From Phycisphaeraceae bacterium (GTDB lineage Bacteria > Planctomycetota > Phycisphaerae > Phycisphaerales > UBA1924), in NCBI GenBank assembly GCA_019636615.1, contig JAHBXF010000001.1:1364001-1428000 (forward strand): 64,000 bases of DNA. The letters are read 5' to 3'. The translations under genes and the position numbers were made by a program. Shown piece after piece: positions 25,655 through 33,922 of this stretch (the first letter of the stretch is position 1; the number at the start of each line of letters is the position of its first letter). Under the pieces are notes generated by a model, which did no database searches, was not told the DNA's origin, and saw only the letters and a list, made by a program, of their open reading frames with translations.

Positions 25655-25695
25655 CCCGAAAGCACATAAATATATCCATATCTCCTTGCCGCCGA
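25655..25695 (+). promoter_or_regulatory. AT-rich segment, likely promoter of the outer-membrane gene
   Basis: In a GC-rich context this short tract (containing CATAAATATATCCATATC) is the only AT-rich patch between the small membrane protein and the gene at 25774. A promoter here is inferred; no exact hexamer pair is assigned. Confidence 0.35.
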
Positions 25696-25773
25696 GGGGA
25701 AATGCAGATAGTGTTGTCCGTTGAGCGGGGCGGCCCTGTTGGCGGCCTCGGCCAGCCTTCAGGGGACCTGCAC

Positions 25774-26772
25774 ATGGCTCTGCCACACCGTCTGCTCGTT
25801 GTTCTCGCGGCCGGAACCACCCTCGCGTGCGCGGCGATCGCGCAAGACGCGCCGGCGCCATCGAACGAAATCACCGCCGCGCCCGCCGGCATCAGCCAGG
25901 ACGCCACCTTCGCCTTCTCGAAGGAGCGCTGGCACTCAGACCGCAAGATCGGCTGGGACGGCTTCCTCAGCGGCCTGCGCGGCTTCGAGCATTTCTACGA
26001 GCCCGTGGGCCAGCCGCTCTACTTTGAGTCGCCTTTCAACACCAGCGGCCTGCGCTTCTTGTATCTGTATCACACGTTCAGCGACGACTCGCAACTGGCC
26101 GGCGGAGACCTGAACGTCGCCGCGCTGCAGGTGCGTGTCGCCCTCACCGAGCGGCTGGGGTTCATCGCCACCAAAGACGGCTATTCGTGGCTCAGCGCCG
26201 GCGCACTGCCCGAAGAAGACGGCTGGAACCAGCTCGCGGCGGGCATCAAGTATGTGATCTACGCCGACCACGAGAACGACCTTGTCATCACGCCCGGCGT
26301 GCGCCTCATGCTCGTCACCGGCGAAGACAAGGTGCTCCAGAGCGACACCGAGGAAGTCAGCCCGTTCATCAGCATCGCGAAGGGGTGGGGCCGCTTCCAC
26401 ACCATCGGCAACATCACGCTGCGCGTGCCCTTCGACAGCGACGATGGCAACACCGTGCTGCACTGGGACCTTCACGCCGACTATGAAATCGCCCCCGAAA
26501 CCCTGCCGGGCTTTGCGCCTCTTGTTGAGTTCCACGGCGTTCACTACCTGACCGACGGGGACCGCCTGCCCCTGAGCGTGGGCGGCCTCGACTACACCAA
26601 TCTGGGCTCGAGCGATGTCGCCGGCAGCGCCGTGGTGTGGATGGGCGTGGGCGCCCGCTGGAAACTCAACCCGCACATGTCCATCGGCGCGGTCTACGAG
26701 TTCTGCCTCACCGACCCCGACGATGACATCATGGACCGCCGCGTCACCGCGGACTTCCAGATCACCTGGTAA
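25774..26772 (+). CDS. Predicted outer-membrane beta-barrel protein
   Basis: This 332-residue protein starts at 25774, with AGGGGA upstream and a clear signal peptide (LLVVLAAGTTLACAAIA, cleaved near residue 23). The mature part shows alternating hydrophobic/polar strands with aromatic girdle residues (LRFLYLYHTF, LNVAALQVRVALTERLGFI, AAGIKYVIYADHENDLVI, GVGARWKLNPHMSIGAVYEF) and ends in ADFQITW, an aromatic C-terminal residue typical of outer-membrane barrels. The pattern suggests a transporter or porin of about 12 strands. No named family was recognised. It is monocistronic by spacing, and nothing nearby points to a substrate. Confidence 0.75.
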   Translation: MALPHRLLVVLAAGTTLACAAIAQDAPAPSNEITAAPAGISQDATFAFSKERWHSDRKIGWDGFLSGLRGFEHFYEPVGQPLYFESPFNTSGLRFLYLYHTFSDDSQLAGGDLNVAALQVRVALTERLGFIATKDGYSWLSAGALPEEDGWNQLAAGIKYVIYADHENDLVITPGVRLMLVTGEDKVLQSDTEEVSPFISIAKGWGRFHTIGNITLRVPFDSDDGNTVLHWDLHADYEIAPETLPGFAPLVEFHGVHYLTDGDRLPLSVGGLDYTNLGSSDVAGSAVVWMGVGARWKLNPHMSIGAVYEFCLTDPDDDIMDRRVTADFQITW

Positions 26773-26948
26773 CGGCGCCCTCGCCGTACGCCATTCGCAC
26801 ACACAAAGCCAGTCGCACATACAAAGAGAGAGGTCGCGGGCGCACCGTTTCAACGCCCGCCACACCGCGGCGCACGCGTCAGCGCGGCCAAATCCCGCGA
26901 AGAAGCGTGCGCCGCTGGTGCGCGCGGGGTTACAACACCCAGCATCTC

Positions 26949-27052
26949 ATACGGATCCGCGTCCAAACTCGGGCGAGCCCCTGACTCTCGTCCGTCTCAT
27001 ATTCAATGCTTCTGAGCGTGGATAGCGCCCAAGTTCGAGCGATGATCCGTAT
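26949..27052. repeat. 104-bp palindromic MITE-like element, copy A
   Basis: The element begins ATACGGATC and ends GATCCGTAT. Its two 27-bp ends are imperfect inverted repeats (19 of 27 positions match). The same element, of the same length, recurs at 38897-39000; the arms are strongly conserved between copies and the centre is diverged. It lies in the 489-bp gene-free spacer 26773-27261, where I see nothing else. No clear target-site duplication flanks it. Confidence 0.8.
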
Positions 27053-27261
27053 CACAGCCCAAGGGCGCTTCGGCGATGATCAGACGCCGTGACACTGCGG
27101 CATTCTCCCGCCGCGGCTTGGCCGCGGGGTTGATGCTCAGTCGCGTGCTGAATCACACCGAGCCCGGCGAGCGTGGCGTGCCGGGGCGATGAACGCCGCG
27201 CCGCCGATGTGATGATGGGGTGAATCCCGGGTAGGCGATGCCCAAGCACCGGCCCCCAGCG

Positions 27262-28359
27262 TCAGCGAGTGTGCGAGGGGCATGGGCTATGCCATGATCC
27301 TCCTCGCCTTCTTCGCGGGCCGAGGATGAATAACACACCTACGCCAGCGGCCCACGGGCCCGGAGCGGGGATGGTGGAAGCGATTCTCAATCCGAACTCG
27401 TACGTTGGAATATGCGGGAATTCGGCACCGTTCGAAAGCCGCGCTTGATCGACTAACGAGGACAAAACTCCGTTCTGTCCCCAATGGGAGCCGTCAAATA
27501 TCCGGAACATCTGCCCCCCATCGATGGTCCGAATGCTTTCTGTCCACTCCGTCGTGCCCCCCGCCATGTCGTACAGGCCCCAGGGGGAGGTGGTTGCGTA
27601 TGAGCCCAGCGGGATCGCAAACGGGCTGGGGGTCGTGAACCCCGCGTTCGCTTCGCCGACTCCCCCCATCGACGGCGGCGGGCCGTACACGTACGGCGTG
27701 TCGCTACCATTGCTGTACTGCCACCAGCCGCCGGTGGTGCCATCGCCGTTCAACTTGTTCGGGTCGTAGTGCGCGGCCTTCAACCACTCGTCCCACGTCG
27801 GTATCCAGTAGCGTGCATCCGGGTGCCGCGCCAACTGGTCCGTGAAAATGCCGCCGTTGAAGCCGAAGGTGCTCACATCGTACGCGCCGTTCATAAACGC
27901 ACTACGGTCGGTGCTCTTGTCGTTGTGCAGCCAGTTGCAGTACATCGCCGCCATGCGCCACGAAATGTTGCCGACAGGCATCATCTCGTTGCCCGCGGGC
28001 ACTGCCCAGCGCAGGCCGCCCGGCGTGTTTGGTGTTGTGGCCGTGGCGCCCCAGTGACCCGGAGGCCGCAGGTGCGGAAAGAACCCATCCGAGCGGTCGT
28101 AGGCAGCGTTGAAGAACTCGACCCACTGCGCGGTGGTGACCTCAAACTTGCCCAGGCGGTATTCGTAGTCCACCCCGCCGCGCCCGTTGACAAAGTCGCT
28201 GGGGAAGATGGACTGGTACGGCGCGTTGCCGGGGTGCGTGATGGTGACAAACTCGATGCCGCTGGGGTCGTTCTGTGCGACAGCGCACGGGGCGAAGAGG
28301 GCCAGGGAGGCGAGGGTGGTGAGCGCCTTCTCGCGGCGATGGGTGGAGCGCGTGGTCAT
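27262..28359 (-). CDS. Secreted SUMF1/formylglycine-generating-enzyme-like protein (second of tandem pair)
   Basis: This 365-residue protein has a signal peptide ending near ALFAPCAVAQ and a SUMF1-type domain: YEYRLGKFEVTTAQWVEFF, PVGNISWRMAAMYCNWL, ARYWIPTWDEWLKAA, PWGLYDMAGGTTEWTES and EFGLRIAS. These match the fold of formylglycine-generating enzymes, which is also used by non-catalytic ligand-binding proteins; I cannot identify the two copper-binding cysteines, so enzymatic activity is doubtful. The C-terminus (IPAPGPWAAGVGVLFILGPRR) looks like a PEP-CTERM sorting signal variant: Pro motif, hydrophobic helix, Arg cluster. Its ATG overlaps the stop of the paralogous upstream gene by 4 bp (ATGA). 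The pair share the start of the mature sequence (DPSGI-FVTI). Confidence 0.82.
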   Translation of the reverse strand: MTTRSTHRREKALTTLASLALFAPCAVAQNDPSGIEFVTITHPGNAPYQSIFPSDFVNGRGGVDYEYRLGKFEVTTAQWVEFFNAAYDRSDGFFPHLRPPGHWGATATTPNTPGGLRWAVPAGNEMMPVGNISWRMAAMYCNWLHNDKSTDRSAFMNGAYDVSTFGFNGGIFTDQLARHPDARYWIPTWDEWLKAAHYDPNKLNGDGTTGGWWQYSNGSDTPYVYGPPPSMGGVGEANAGFTTPSPFAIPLGSYATTSPWGLYDMAGGTTEWTESIRTIDGGQMFRIFDGSHWGQNGVLSSLVDQARLSNGAEFPHIPTYEFGLRIASTIPAPGPWAAGVGVLFILGPRRRRGGSWHSPCPSHTR

Positions 28360-29411
28360 GGCGTGGCCTTGCCTACGGGCTTCTGGCATGAGACCGCGCC
28401 ACATCGTCGCCTGCGGAGCATACACCCCGCCAGCGATACAGCTATCGCCACAACAGATCCCGGCCCGGGAACTGCTGCCGCGACACGTAATCCATAAAAA
28501 AGGCTCGGCAAACTCGGAAATTCATCGCCGATCATGTAGATAGCATCCACGCCTGTCACCGCGTTGGTCCAGTGCGTGCCCGCTACGCGGCGGAGTTTTT
28601 CACCGCCGACCGTTCGCACGGTCTCGGTGTACTCGGTTGTTGCCCCTGCCACGTCGAGGAGGCCCCAGGGGGATTGCACATACGGGTAGGCACCCAGCGG
28701 TATCCTGAAGTGCCCATCTTCCGGCAGCAGGAAACCCGTGTTGGCCTGCCCCTGGCCCGGTGGGCCGTGGATGAGGGGGACGTTCGTGGTCGCGGGGGTG
28801 TTCCACCACCACCCGCCCACACCCTGGCCGCCGTGGTTGGGGTCGTAGAAGCCCGCCTTGATCCATTCGTCGAGAGAAGGGATCCAGTACTTTGCATCCG
28901 GGTGGCGTGTGTGCTGGTCAGTGAAGATGCTCGTCCCCGGCTCGTAGCCGAAGGTGCTGACGTCGTAAGCACCGTTCATCACCGCACTCAGGTCGGTGCT
29001 CTTGTCGTTGTGCAGCCAGTTGCAGAACATCGCGGCGGTGCGCCACGAGGGGCCGCTGACGGGGAAAAGGTCGGCATCTGGAAAGTTGCTGAGCGCGAAG
29101 CGGGGTGACTGGCCCTGGCCGCGGTCGAAGGCACCCCAGCGAACAGGGGCGGTGAGGTGGGGAACGCGGCCGTAGAAGAGGTTGTAGAACTCCAGCCATT
29201 GGGAGGTAGTCACCTCGGTGCGGCCGATGCGGTATTCGTAGGGGACGCTGCCGCGCCCGGTGACTGTGTTGTTGAAGTCCGGCCCTGAGTAGGCCGGGTT
29301 GTTGACCGCCCCGATGGTGACAAAGTCGATGCCGCTGGGGTCAATCTGCGCGACAGCGCACGGGGCGAAGAGGGCCAGGGCTGAGAGGGATGTGCAAAGA
29401 CGTGACTGCAT
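28356..29411 (-). CDS. Secreted SUMF1/formylglycine-generating-enzyme-like protein (first of tandem pair)
   Basis: This 351-residue paralogue of the gene just downstream has the same architecture: signal peptide ending ALFAPCAVAQ, then YEYRIGRTEVTTSQWLEFY, GPSWRTAAMFCNWLHNDKS, AKYWIPSLDEWIKAGFYDP, PWGLLDVAGATTEYTE and YGLRVAA. It ends in a PEP-CTERM-like helix (VPGPGSVVAIAVSLAGCM) and arginines. It is the leader of a two-gene operon, overlapping the next gene by 4 bp. The start at 29411 is chosen from the signal peptide; its ribosome site is poor and an upstream GTG at 29459 in the same frame is not preferred. The GNvWEW core of active family members is degenerate (GATTEY), so a structural or binding role is more likely than catalysis. 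Confidence 0.82.
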   Translation of the reverse strand: MQSRLCTSLSALALFAPCAVAQIDPSGIDFVTIGAVNNPAYSGPDFNNTVTGRGSVPYEYRIGRTEVTTSQWLEFYNLFYGRVPHLTAPVRWGAFDRGQGQSPRFALSNFPDADLFPVSGPSWRTAAMFCNWLHNDKSTDLSAVMNGAYDVSTFGYEPGTSIFTDQHTRHPDAKYWIPSLDEWIKAGFYDPNHGGQGVGGWWWNTPATTNVPLIHGPPGQGQANTGFLLPEDGHFRIPLGAYPYVQSPWGLLDVAGATTEYTETVRTVGGEKLRRVAGTHWTNAVTGVDAIYMIGDEFPSLPSLFYGLRVAAAVPGPGSVVAIAVSLAGCMLRRRRCGAVSCQKPVGKATP

Positions 29412-29787
29412 GGGGAGAGCCCGTGGGCGGGGAGGGTGCGCCTGAAGGGAATATGCCACATGGAGGGGCTGGGTGCCACGAAAATCGTCCGGAATAGGCG
29501 CAGAAGGCCGAAAACCACCTGTTTATGGGTGAAGATGGGGGGAATGGGGTGAGTTCGGCTGAAAAAAAGCGGCATTCGGGACCCCTGAACAACCCATGTC
29601 CGGCCGGGGTGGAGAAGTGTCGCAAGCATCGATCTTGGCCGCGCCGCTTCGCGGCGCCGAGAGAGTGTGTGAGAATGCGTACCGGGGGTGCCGCTGTCGC
29701 GGCGACCCTAAGGCAGTTAACCACCACGGCTTCGCCGTGGCGAGAGGCGGAGGAGCGCGGCACTCGATCAACTACTGTTTCGAAGCG

Positions 29788-29830
29788 GCGGGGCCTCTGG
29801 CGCGGCATGGCGATGCGCCATACGCGCGGC
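29788..29830. repeat. 43-bp hairpin repeat, copy 1
   Basis: The core is ATGGCG-ATG-CGCCAT, a perfect 6-bp hairpin, inside a GCGCG/CGCGC outer stem. About 37 of 43 positions match copy 2 at 30098, in the same orientation. Confidence 0.75.
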
Positions 29831-30097
29831 ACCCGGCACAATGCACATCGAAGTCGTCGCAGAGCCTCCGACTTCGATGGCACGTGGGCGCGGCGTTCGA
29901 GGGTCGTGCCGCGCTGTTAACTCGGTTGGTCATTCGTACATGCAGACGTGCGCGGCCGGCGCGGACTTCTGCTGACTGTGCATCGACCTCTTCGCCGCGA
30001 AGCGGCGGGGCCAAGGCGCGCCCAAACAGTGATGGGCGCATCGAACGTGGGGTGGGCGCATGATGCGCATCATCGCGCGTTTGACATCGGGGGCGAA

Positions 30098-30140
30098 ACG
30101 CGGCCTCTCGCGCGGCATGGTGAAGCGCCATACGCGCGGC
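30098..30140. repeat. 43-bp hairpin repeat, copy 2
   Basis: Direct repeat of 29788-29830. Its core ATGGTG-AAG-CGCCAT keeps the hairpin through a G-U pair despite the sequence change, and the outer GCGCG/CGCGC arms are retained. Confidence 0.75.
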
Positions 30141-30422
30141 GGCCGCAAAGAAGACGCAGGAAAACACGGGTCAGAAGACGGTGCTTGCAAAGCAGGAGCA
30201 GACGCGGAAGAACACAGCCCTGAGGCCTGTGCACTCAGGCAATGAAGAAGGATGGAAACAACACAGGCCTCGCACGCTGTGCCAGCGGGCGAAAGCGACG
30301 GACGCCTGCCGGGGGGGATTCAACGCAAGAACCCGGCGAAATCAAGCCGTTCAATACGTGTGTATGCAATGAGCCGCGCGGGGGTTGCGGCCACATGGCT
30401 TCACGGCCGCAACTCTCCCACC

Positions 30423-31949
30423 TCAACACCCGCCCGCTTCCCACAGGGTGAAGAAGGCTTCGACATCCTGCCCGTCTACGCCGCCGTCCTGGTTCACATC
30501 GGCGGTGTCGTCGCCGATCTGCCACATCGCGTAAAAGGCTTCGATGTCTTGCCCGTCCACACCGCCGTCTTCGTTAAAGTCGGCCGCGCAGTCGGGGCGG
30601 AGCAGCGCTCGGATCTCTTCCTCGGCGAAGTAGACATACGCCGCTTCGCGCAGGTGGTCGCGGTCGAAGCCGCCGACGGGGTACCACCCCCGCGCGAGGA
30701 TCTGCGTGGCGTTGAGGATTCGGTCGAGCCGCACCGTGGCGGTGCGGGGGTAAGCCATCGCCAGCGCCTCGGCCCGCTCGCGGTATTCGAGCAGGCGCGC
30801 CTGGTCCGGGTTGTCGACCGGGTGCGACGGCGCGAGCAGAAAGTAGAGTTCATCCTCGGCCCACTGGTTCAGGGCCCAGACCTGCGTGATGCGTTCGATG
30901 ATGGCGCGCAGGTTGTCTTCATACGCCGCGGCGCTCGTGCCGTTGGGCACCTGCGCGGGCCCCACGCTGGGCAACGGCTCGGCCCGGTCGTTGAGCCCCG
31001 TGTTCACGCGGATCAGCACGCGCCTGGGGTTGTCCTGCAACGCGCGAATCCGCGAGAAATAGAGCGTGAGGGTTTCGTCGGTCGAGGCCTGCAGCGCGGC
31101 CGCCATGTCACGCGCCGACTGACTTCCCAGGCCGTAGATGGTGCTCAGCGAGGCGCCCGTGGGCCTGGCCAGCCCCTCGGCCCGCTGGTAATACGCGATC
31201 ATCGGCCCGACCACCGTGCCGCCGGAAGGAATAAACCGCAGCGCCACGGGATAGTCGCGGGCCTCCCCGGGCAGGTCGATGTGGCCGTGCTCGATGCGCG
31301 CTTCCTGGCCATCGCCCGCGCGTGTCGATACGGGCGGGGATGATATCAATATGCTAAATGGTGAACTATCGCGCCGGATCGCGGGTTGAAAACTCCCCGC
31401 GCCGACTCCCGGGAAGAGGCCGTAGGTATAGTGAAACCGCAGCGGCTCGCTCACACTCAGCCAGCAGTTGGCCGCGAGCACCATGCCCGTGGCCACCTGG
31501 CTCGACACCGTGCGCCCTTCGGGCAGATAGAGGTAGTTCATCGGAGCCAGCAGCGAAGGGGGGTTGTTCAGGTATCGGTGCAGCGCCTCGGGCGCGCCCG
31601 AGTAGTCATACTGCCCGGAACTGGCCTGCGGGAAGATATTGAAGCGGTCTCCCGCGCTCGAACCGCCCCCGTTTGCTTCGCCCACGGCCAGCAGGCTCGT
31701 GGCGTAGAGCCCGAAGCGGTTGTGCAGCGCGCGAATCCACGCGGCGTCCCACCCGTGACCCAGTTGAAACTGGTTCGAATCTCCCAGGGCCACCACATCC
31801 ACGCGCCCGGTGCGGGCTTTGTCCCAGAAGGGTTTCAGGGCCGCGCGATTCACCGCGACGGGGGGGCTAGCCACGGCCGCTGCCGCCGCGCCAAGCAGCA
31901 AAGCCGCCGCGCCCACCACCCCGCACAGTCGCATCCATCTGCCGTGCAT
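30423..31949 (-). CDS. Secreted SGNH/GDSL-like hydrolase with dockerin-type repeats
   Basis: This 508-residue protein starts at an ATG at 31949 with GGAGGGG just upstream. A signal peptide (GVVGAAALLLGAAAAAVAS) precedes a domain opening with VDVVALGDSNQF, the Gly-Asp-Ser block of SGNH hydrolases (Ser58 candidate nucleophile). Further on are VLIRVNTGLNDRA, with an Asn in block III position, and GFDRDHLRE, with an Asp-x-x-His pair near the end of the domain. These suggest an esterase or acetylhydrolase acting on polysaccharide outside the cell. The C-terminus carries two repeats (FNEDGGVDGQDIEAFY, VNQDGGVDGQDVEAFF) and ends Gly-Gly-Cys. The substrate is not deducible. Confidence 0.8.
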   Translation of the reverse strand: MHGRWMRLCGVVGAAALLLGAAAAAVASPPVAVNRAALKPFWDKARTGRVDVVALGDSNQFQLGHGWDAAWIRALHNRFGLYATSLLAVGEANGGGSSAGDRFNIFPQASSGQYDYSGAPEALHRYLNNPPSLLAPMNYLYLPEGRTVSSQVATGMVLAANCWLSVSEPLRFHYTYGLFPGVGAGSFQPAIRRDSSPFSILISSPPVSTRAGDGQEARIEHGHIDLPGEARDYPVALRFIPSGGTVVGPMIAYYQRAEGLARPTGASLSTIYGLGSQSARDMAAALQASTDETLTLYFSRIRALQDNPRRVLIRVNTGLNDRAEPLPSVGPAQVPNGTSAAAYEDNLRAIIERITQVWALNQWAEDELYFLLAPSHPVDNPDQARLLEYRERAEALAMAYPRTATVRLDRILNATQILARGWYPVGGFDRDHLREAAYVYFAEEEIRALLRPDCAADFNEDGGVDGQDIEAFYAMWQIGDDTADVNQDGGVDGQDVEAFFTLWEAGGC

Positions 31950-32058
31950 CGCCCCTCCGTGTGTCGGTTTCTTGAGCGCAAGGCGGGCACCCCGCCCGCC
32001 GCCCCAGAGATTCGGCCGAACCTGCCGGGAGGGGGCATCATACATGGCAAGAGAGCCC

Positions 32059-32100
32059 AAAAAAACAAGCAGCAGCCCCTCTCTCCAGTGGGCTGCTGTT
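32059..32100 (-). terminator. Rho-independent terminator downstream of the glycosyltransferase gene
   Basis: On the minus strand a stem of about 10 bp (CAGCAGCCC paired with GGGCTGCTG) is followed by CTTGTTTTTTT. It sits about 230 bp after the stop at 32328 and before the SGNH hydrolase gene. The spacer 32101-32327 shows no gene. Confidence 0.82.
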
Positions 32101-32327
32101 GCTTCGCGGTGCCCCCTCGGTCTCTCCTCCGAGGATGCACCAGTATGTCGCGGGCGGAACGGCAGAAGTGTACAGGAGCATCGTCGAGAACGCAAGGCAT
32201 CTCTGGGCAAAATTCACTAGAAAGATTGGCAATTCGGGCTTTTCTAGCCCTGTTCGTATCCAGCAGAACAACCCATCTTGCCCATCTTCCGCACTTCAAC
32301 ATCTATCCGGTCCTTCGTGCCGCTCGC

Positions 32328-33863
32328 TCATTCCTTGGCGCGCGGCTCAGCCCCCCGAATCTGGTACACACGGAAGTGGAACTTGTGCACCGGCCCTTCA
32401 AAGACGATCGGCTGGCCCGTCAACAGGCCGGCCGCTTCATACTGGGGTACTTCCGGGGGAAGCAGGTCGCGGGGCCAGTCGTCATCGCGCAAGGCGAGGT
32501 AGTGCCCATCGGCGGGCATGGGCAGGGGGGCGCCTTGTCGCCGGGGCATCCAGAGGGGGCGCACCTGCCTGCCGAGTTCTGCCGCGCGCTGGCGGGCGTA
32601 GTAGAGAACCTCAGGCCGGGTGTCGATGAGGTCGTCGGCCCAGATCTGCGAGCCGTCTTCAAGGGTTTCGCCAAGCGCCCGCCCGATCTCTCGCCCGCTG
32701 GTGCGTGTCTCGCGGCGGTGTTCAAACCACACCGCGTGCCCCACAACACCCACCGCCAGCACACACGCCAGCGCGGGCGCTGCGCGCACCATCGCCGCCG
32801 GCCATCCGCGGGCCGGGGCCAGCCCCGCGCTGGCGCGGCAGAGCGCAAAGACCACCACCAGCGGCGTCAGCGTCAACGCTGGCATGGCATACCTGGGGTT
32901 CGATACCCCCAGCACCATATAGAAGAGGAGCGCGAGGACCAATGCCCACGCCGCGGCGCGCCCCGCGCGGTCGGCCCGCACGCACGCCAGCGGGGGCAGC
33001 GCGGGCACGGCGGCCAGCGCCAGCCCGTGCGGCATGGCCGAGACAATCGCCGCGATGGGCAGCAGCAGCACCTGCCCGATGCGGTCGGGCCTCCACAAGA
33101 AGCGGCTGGGCGGCTCGAGCACCGGGGAAGCATCCATGCCGCGCAGCCGCGCCGCGGCCAGCAGGGCGAAGAGGCCAACGGCCCCCAGGCCGAGCGTGGC
33201 GGTCAGGCAGAGTCTGACCGCTGTGCGCCGAGACTGGCCCCAGCCTTGGACAAGCACGCACGCGCCAACGGCCGCGCCCACGCAGGGCAGGCCCGCGGGG
33301 CCTTTGGTGAGGATCATGCCCGCGAGGGCCAGGCCCGCGGCGATGAGGGTTCGCCACGAGGCCCGGTGCAGGAGCGCGTCGATCACCAGCAGCACCGTGG
33401 CCAGCGTGAAGGTGTTGTGCAGGGCTTCGATCTCGGCGCTGCGCCCGGGTGCCCAGAAGAGGGGCAAGAGCAGATACGCGGCGCCGGCCCTGAGCCCCCA
33501 TGCGCTCCCGAACCAACGCGCGGCGTAGAGAAGCGTGAGCATCGCCCCCGCGGTCGTCGCCAGGGCCGAAACCGCGCGGGCGGCGAACTCTGTTTCGCCC
33601 AGCACCAGCGATGAGAGCGCTACCGCCCAGGGCATGCCGGGCGGTTTGCGCAAATAGACCTGCTCGAACATGCTGGTGATGAGCCATTCGCCGCGGCGCA
33701 GCATCTCCCACCCGGGAATGGCCCTGTGCCCCTCGCTCTGCGAGATGCCGCTCGAACCGATGCCTACCCACGTGCTGGCCACGGCCATCGCGGCGAGGAG
33801 GAGAACCTGCGCGCGCAGCGGCAGCGCGCTGGCCCGCGCGCCGGTCTGTGCTTGTTCGTACAC
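32328..33863 (-). CDS. PMT/ArnT-type membrane glycosyltransferase
   Basis: This protein of about 511 residues has 10-12 membrane segments and the pattern of dolichyl-phosphate-mannose or ArnT-like transferases, which move a sugar from a polyprenyl phosphate carrier to protein or lipid outside the inner membrane. The first luminal loop has SSGISQSEGHRAIPGWEMLRRGEWL and YLRKPPGMPW, equivalent to the conserved acidic and Arg-Lys-Pro-Pro substrate loops; EIEALHNTFT and MILTKGPAGLPC follow as in the family. A soluble C-terminal part (from about residue 390) has a DDLIDTRPEVLYYA segment. GTG at 33863 is the inferred start; it lies divergently 59 bp from recR with no strong ribosome site. The acceptor is unknown. 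Confidence 0.85.
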   Translation of the reverse strand: MYEQAQTGARASALPLRAQVLLLAAMAVASTWVGIGSSGISQSEGHRAIPGWEMLRRGEWLITSMFEQVYLRKPPGMPWAVALSSLVLGETEFAARAVSALATTAGAMLTLLYAARWFGSAWGLRAGAAYLLLPLFWAPGRSAEIEALHNTFTLATVLLVIDALLHRASWRTLIAAGLALAGMILTKGPAGLPCVGAAVGACVLVQGWGQSRRTAVRLCLTATLGLGAVGLFALLAAARLRGMDASPVLEPPSRFLWRPDRIGQVLLLPIAAIVSAMPHGLALAAVPALPPLACVRADRAGRAAAWALVLALLFYMVLGVSNPRYAMPALTLTPLVVVFALCRASAGLAPARGWPAAMVRAAPALACVLAVGVVGHAVWFEHRRETRTSGREIGRALGETLEDGSQIWADDLIDTRPEVLYYARQRAAELGRQVRPLWMPRRQGAPLPMPADGHYLALRDDDWPRDLLPPEVPQYEAAGLLTGQPIVFEGPVHKFHFRVYQIRGAEPRAKE

Positions 33864-33922
33864 GGGCCGATGATACTGCGCCGTCTCGCCCGGCCCACCC
33901 CGGGACGTACCCTTTCTGCGAC

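Larger units (their letters stand above)
29412..30422. other. 1-kb gene-free region rich in hairpins
   Basis: No coding sequence is convincing here; all frames are broken or of low-complexity character. The left part includes the upstream region of the SUMF1-like operon. Between 29640 and 30140 there are several perfect hairpins, two with C(UUCG)G loops: GCGCCGC/GCGGCGC at 29641-29657 and CCACGGC/GCCGTGG at 29724-29740. There is also a duplicated 43-bp hairpin unit and a 15-bp repeat (CGAAGCGGCGGGGCC at 29781 and 29998). This may be a cluster of REP-like elements or a structured RNA. Confidence 0.6.

Noticed and set aside
26773-27261. Small genes in the spacer that holds MITE-like copy A
   Set aside because: Open frames are short, lack start signals and coincide with the palindromic element.
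29596-30372. Plus- and minus-strand open frames in the hairpin-rich spacer
   Set aside because: They are Arg/Ala/His-rich, overlap one another in several frames and include the repeat units; no domain or start signal is seen.
32101-32327. Small gene between the glycosyltransferase and its terminator
   Set aside because: The frames are short with no ribosome site; a 5-bp hairpin (GGGCT/AGCCC) there lacks a T tract.
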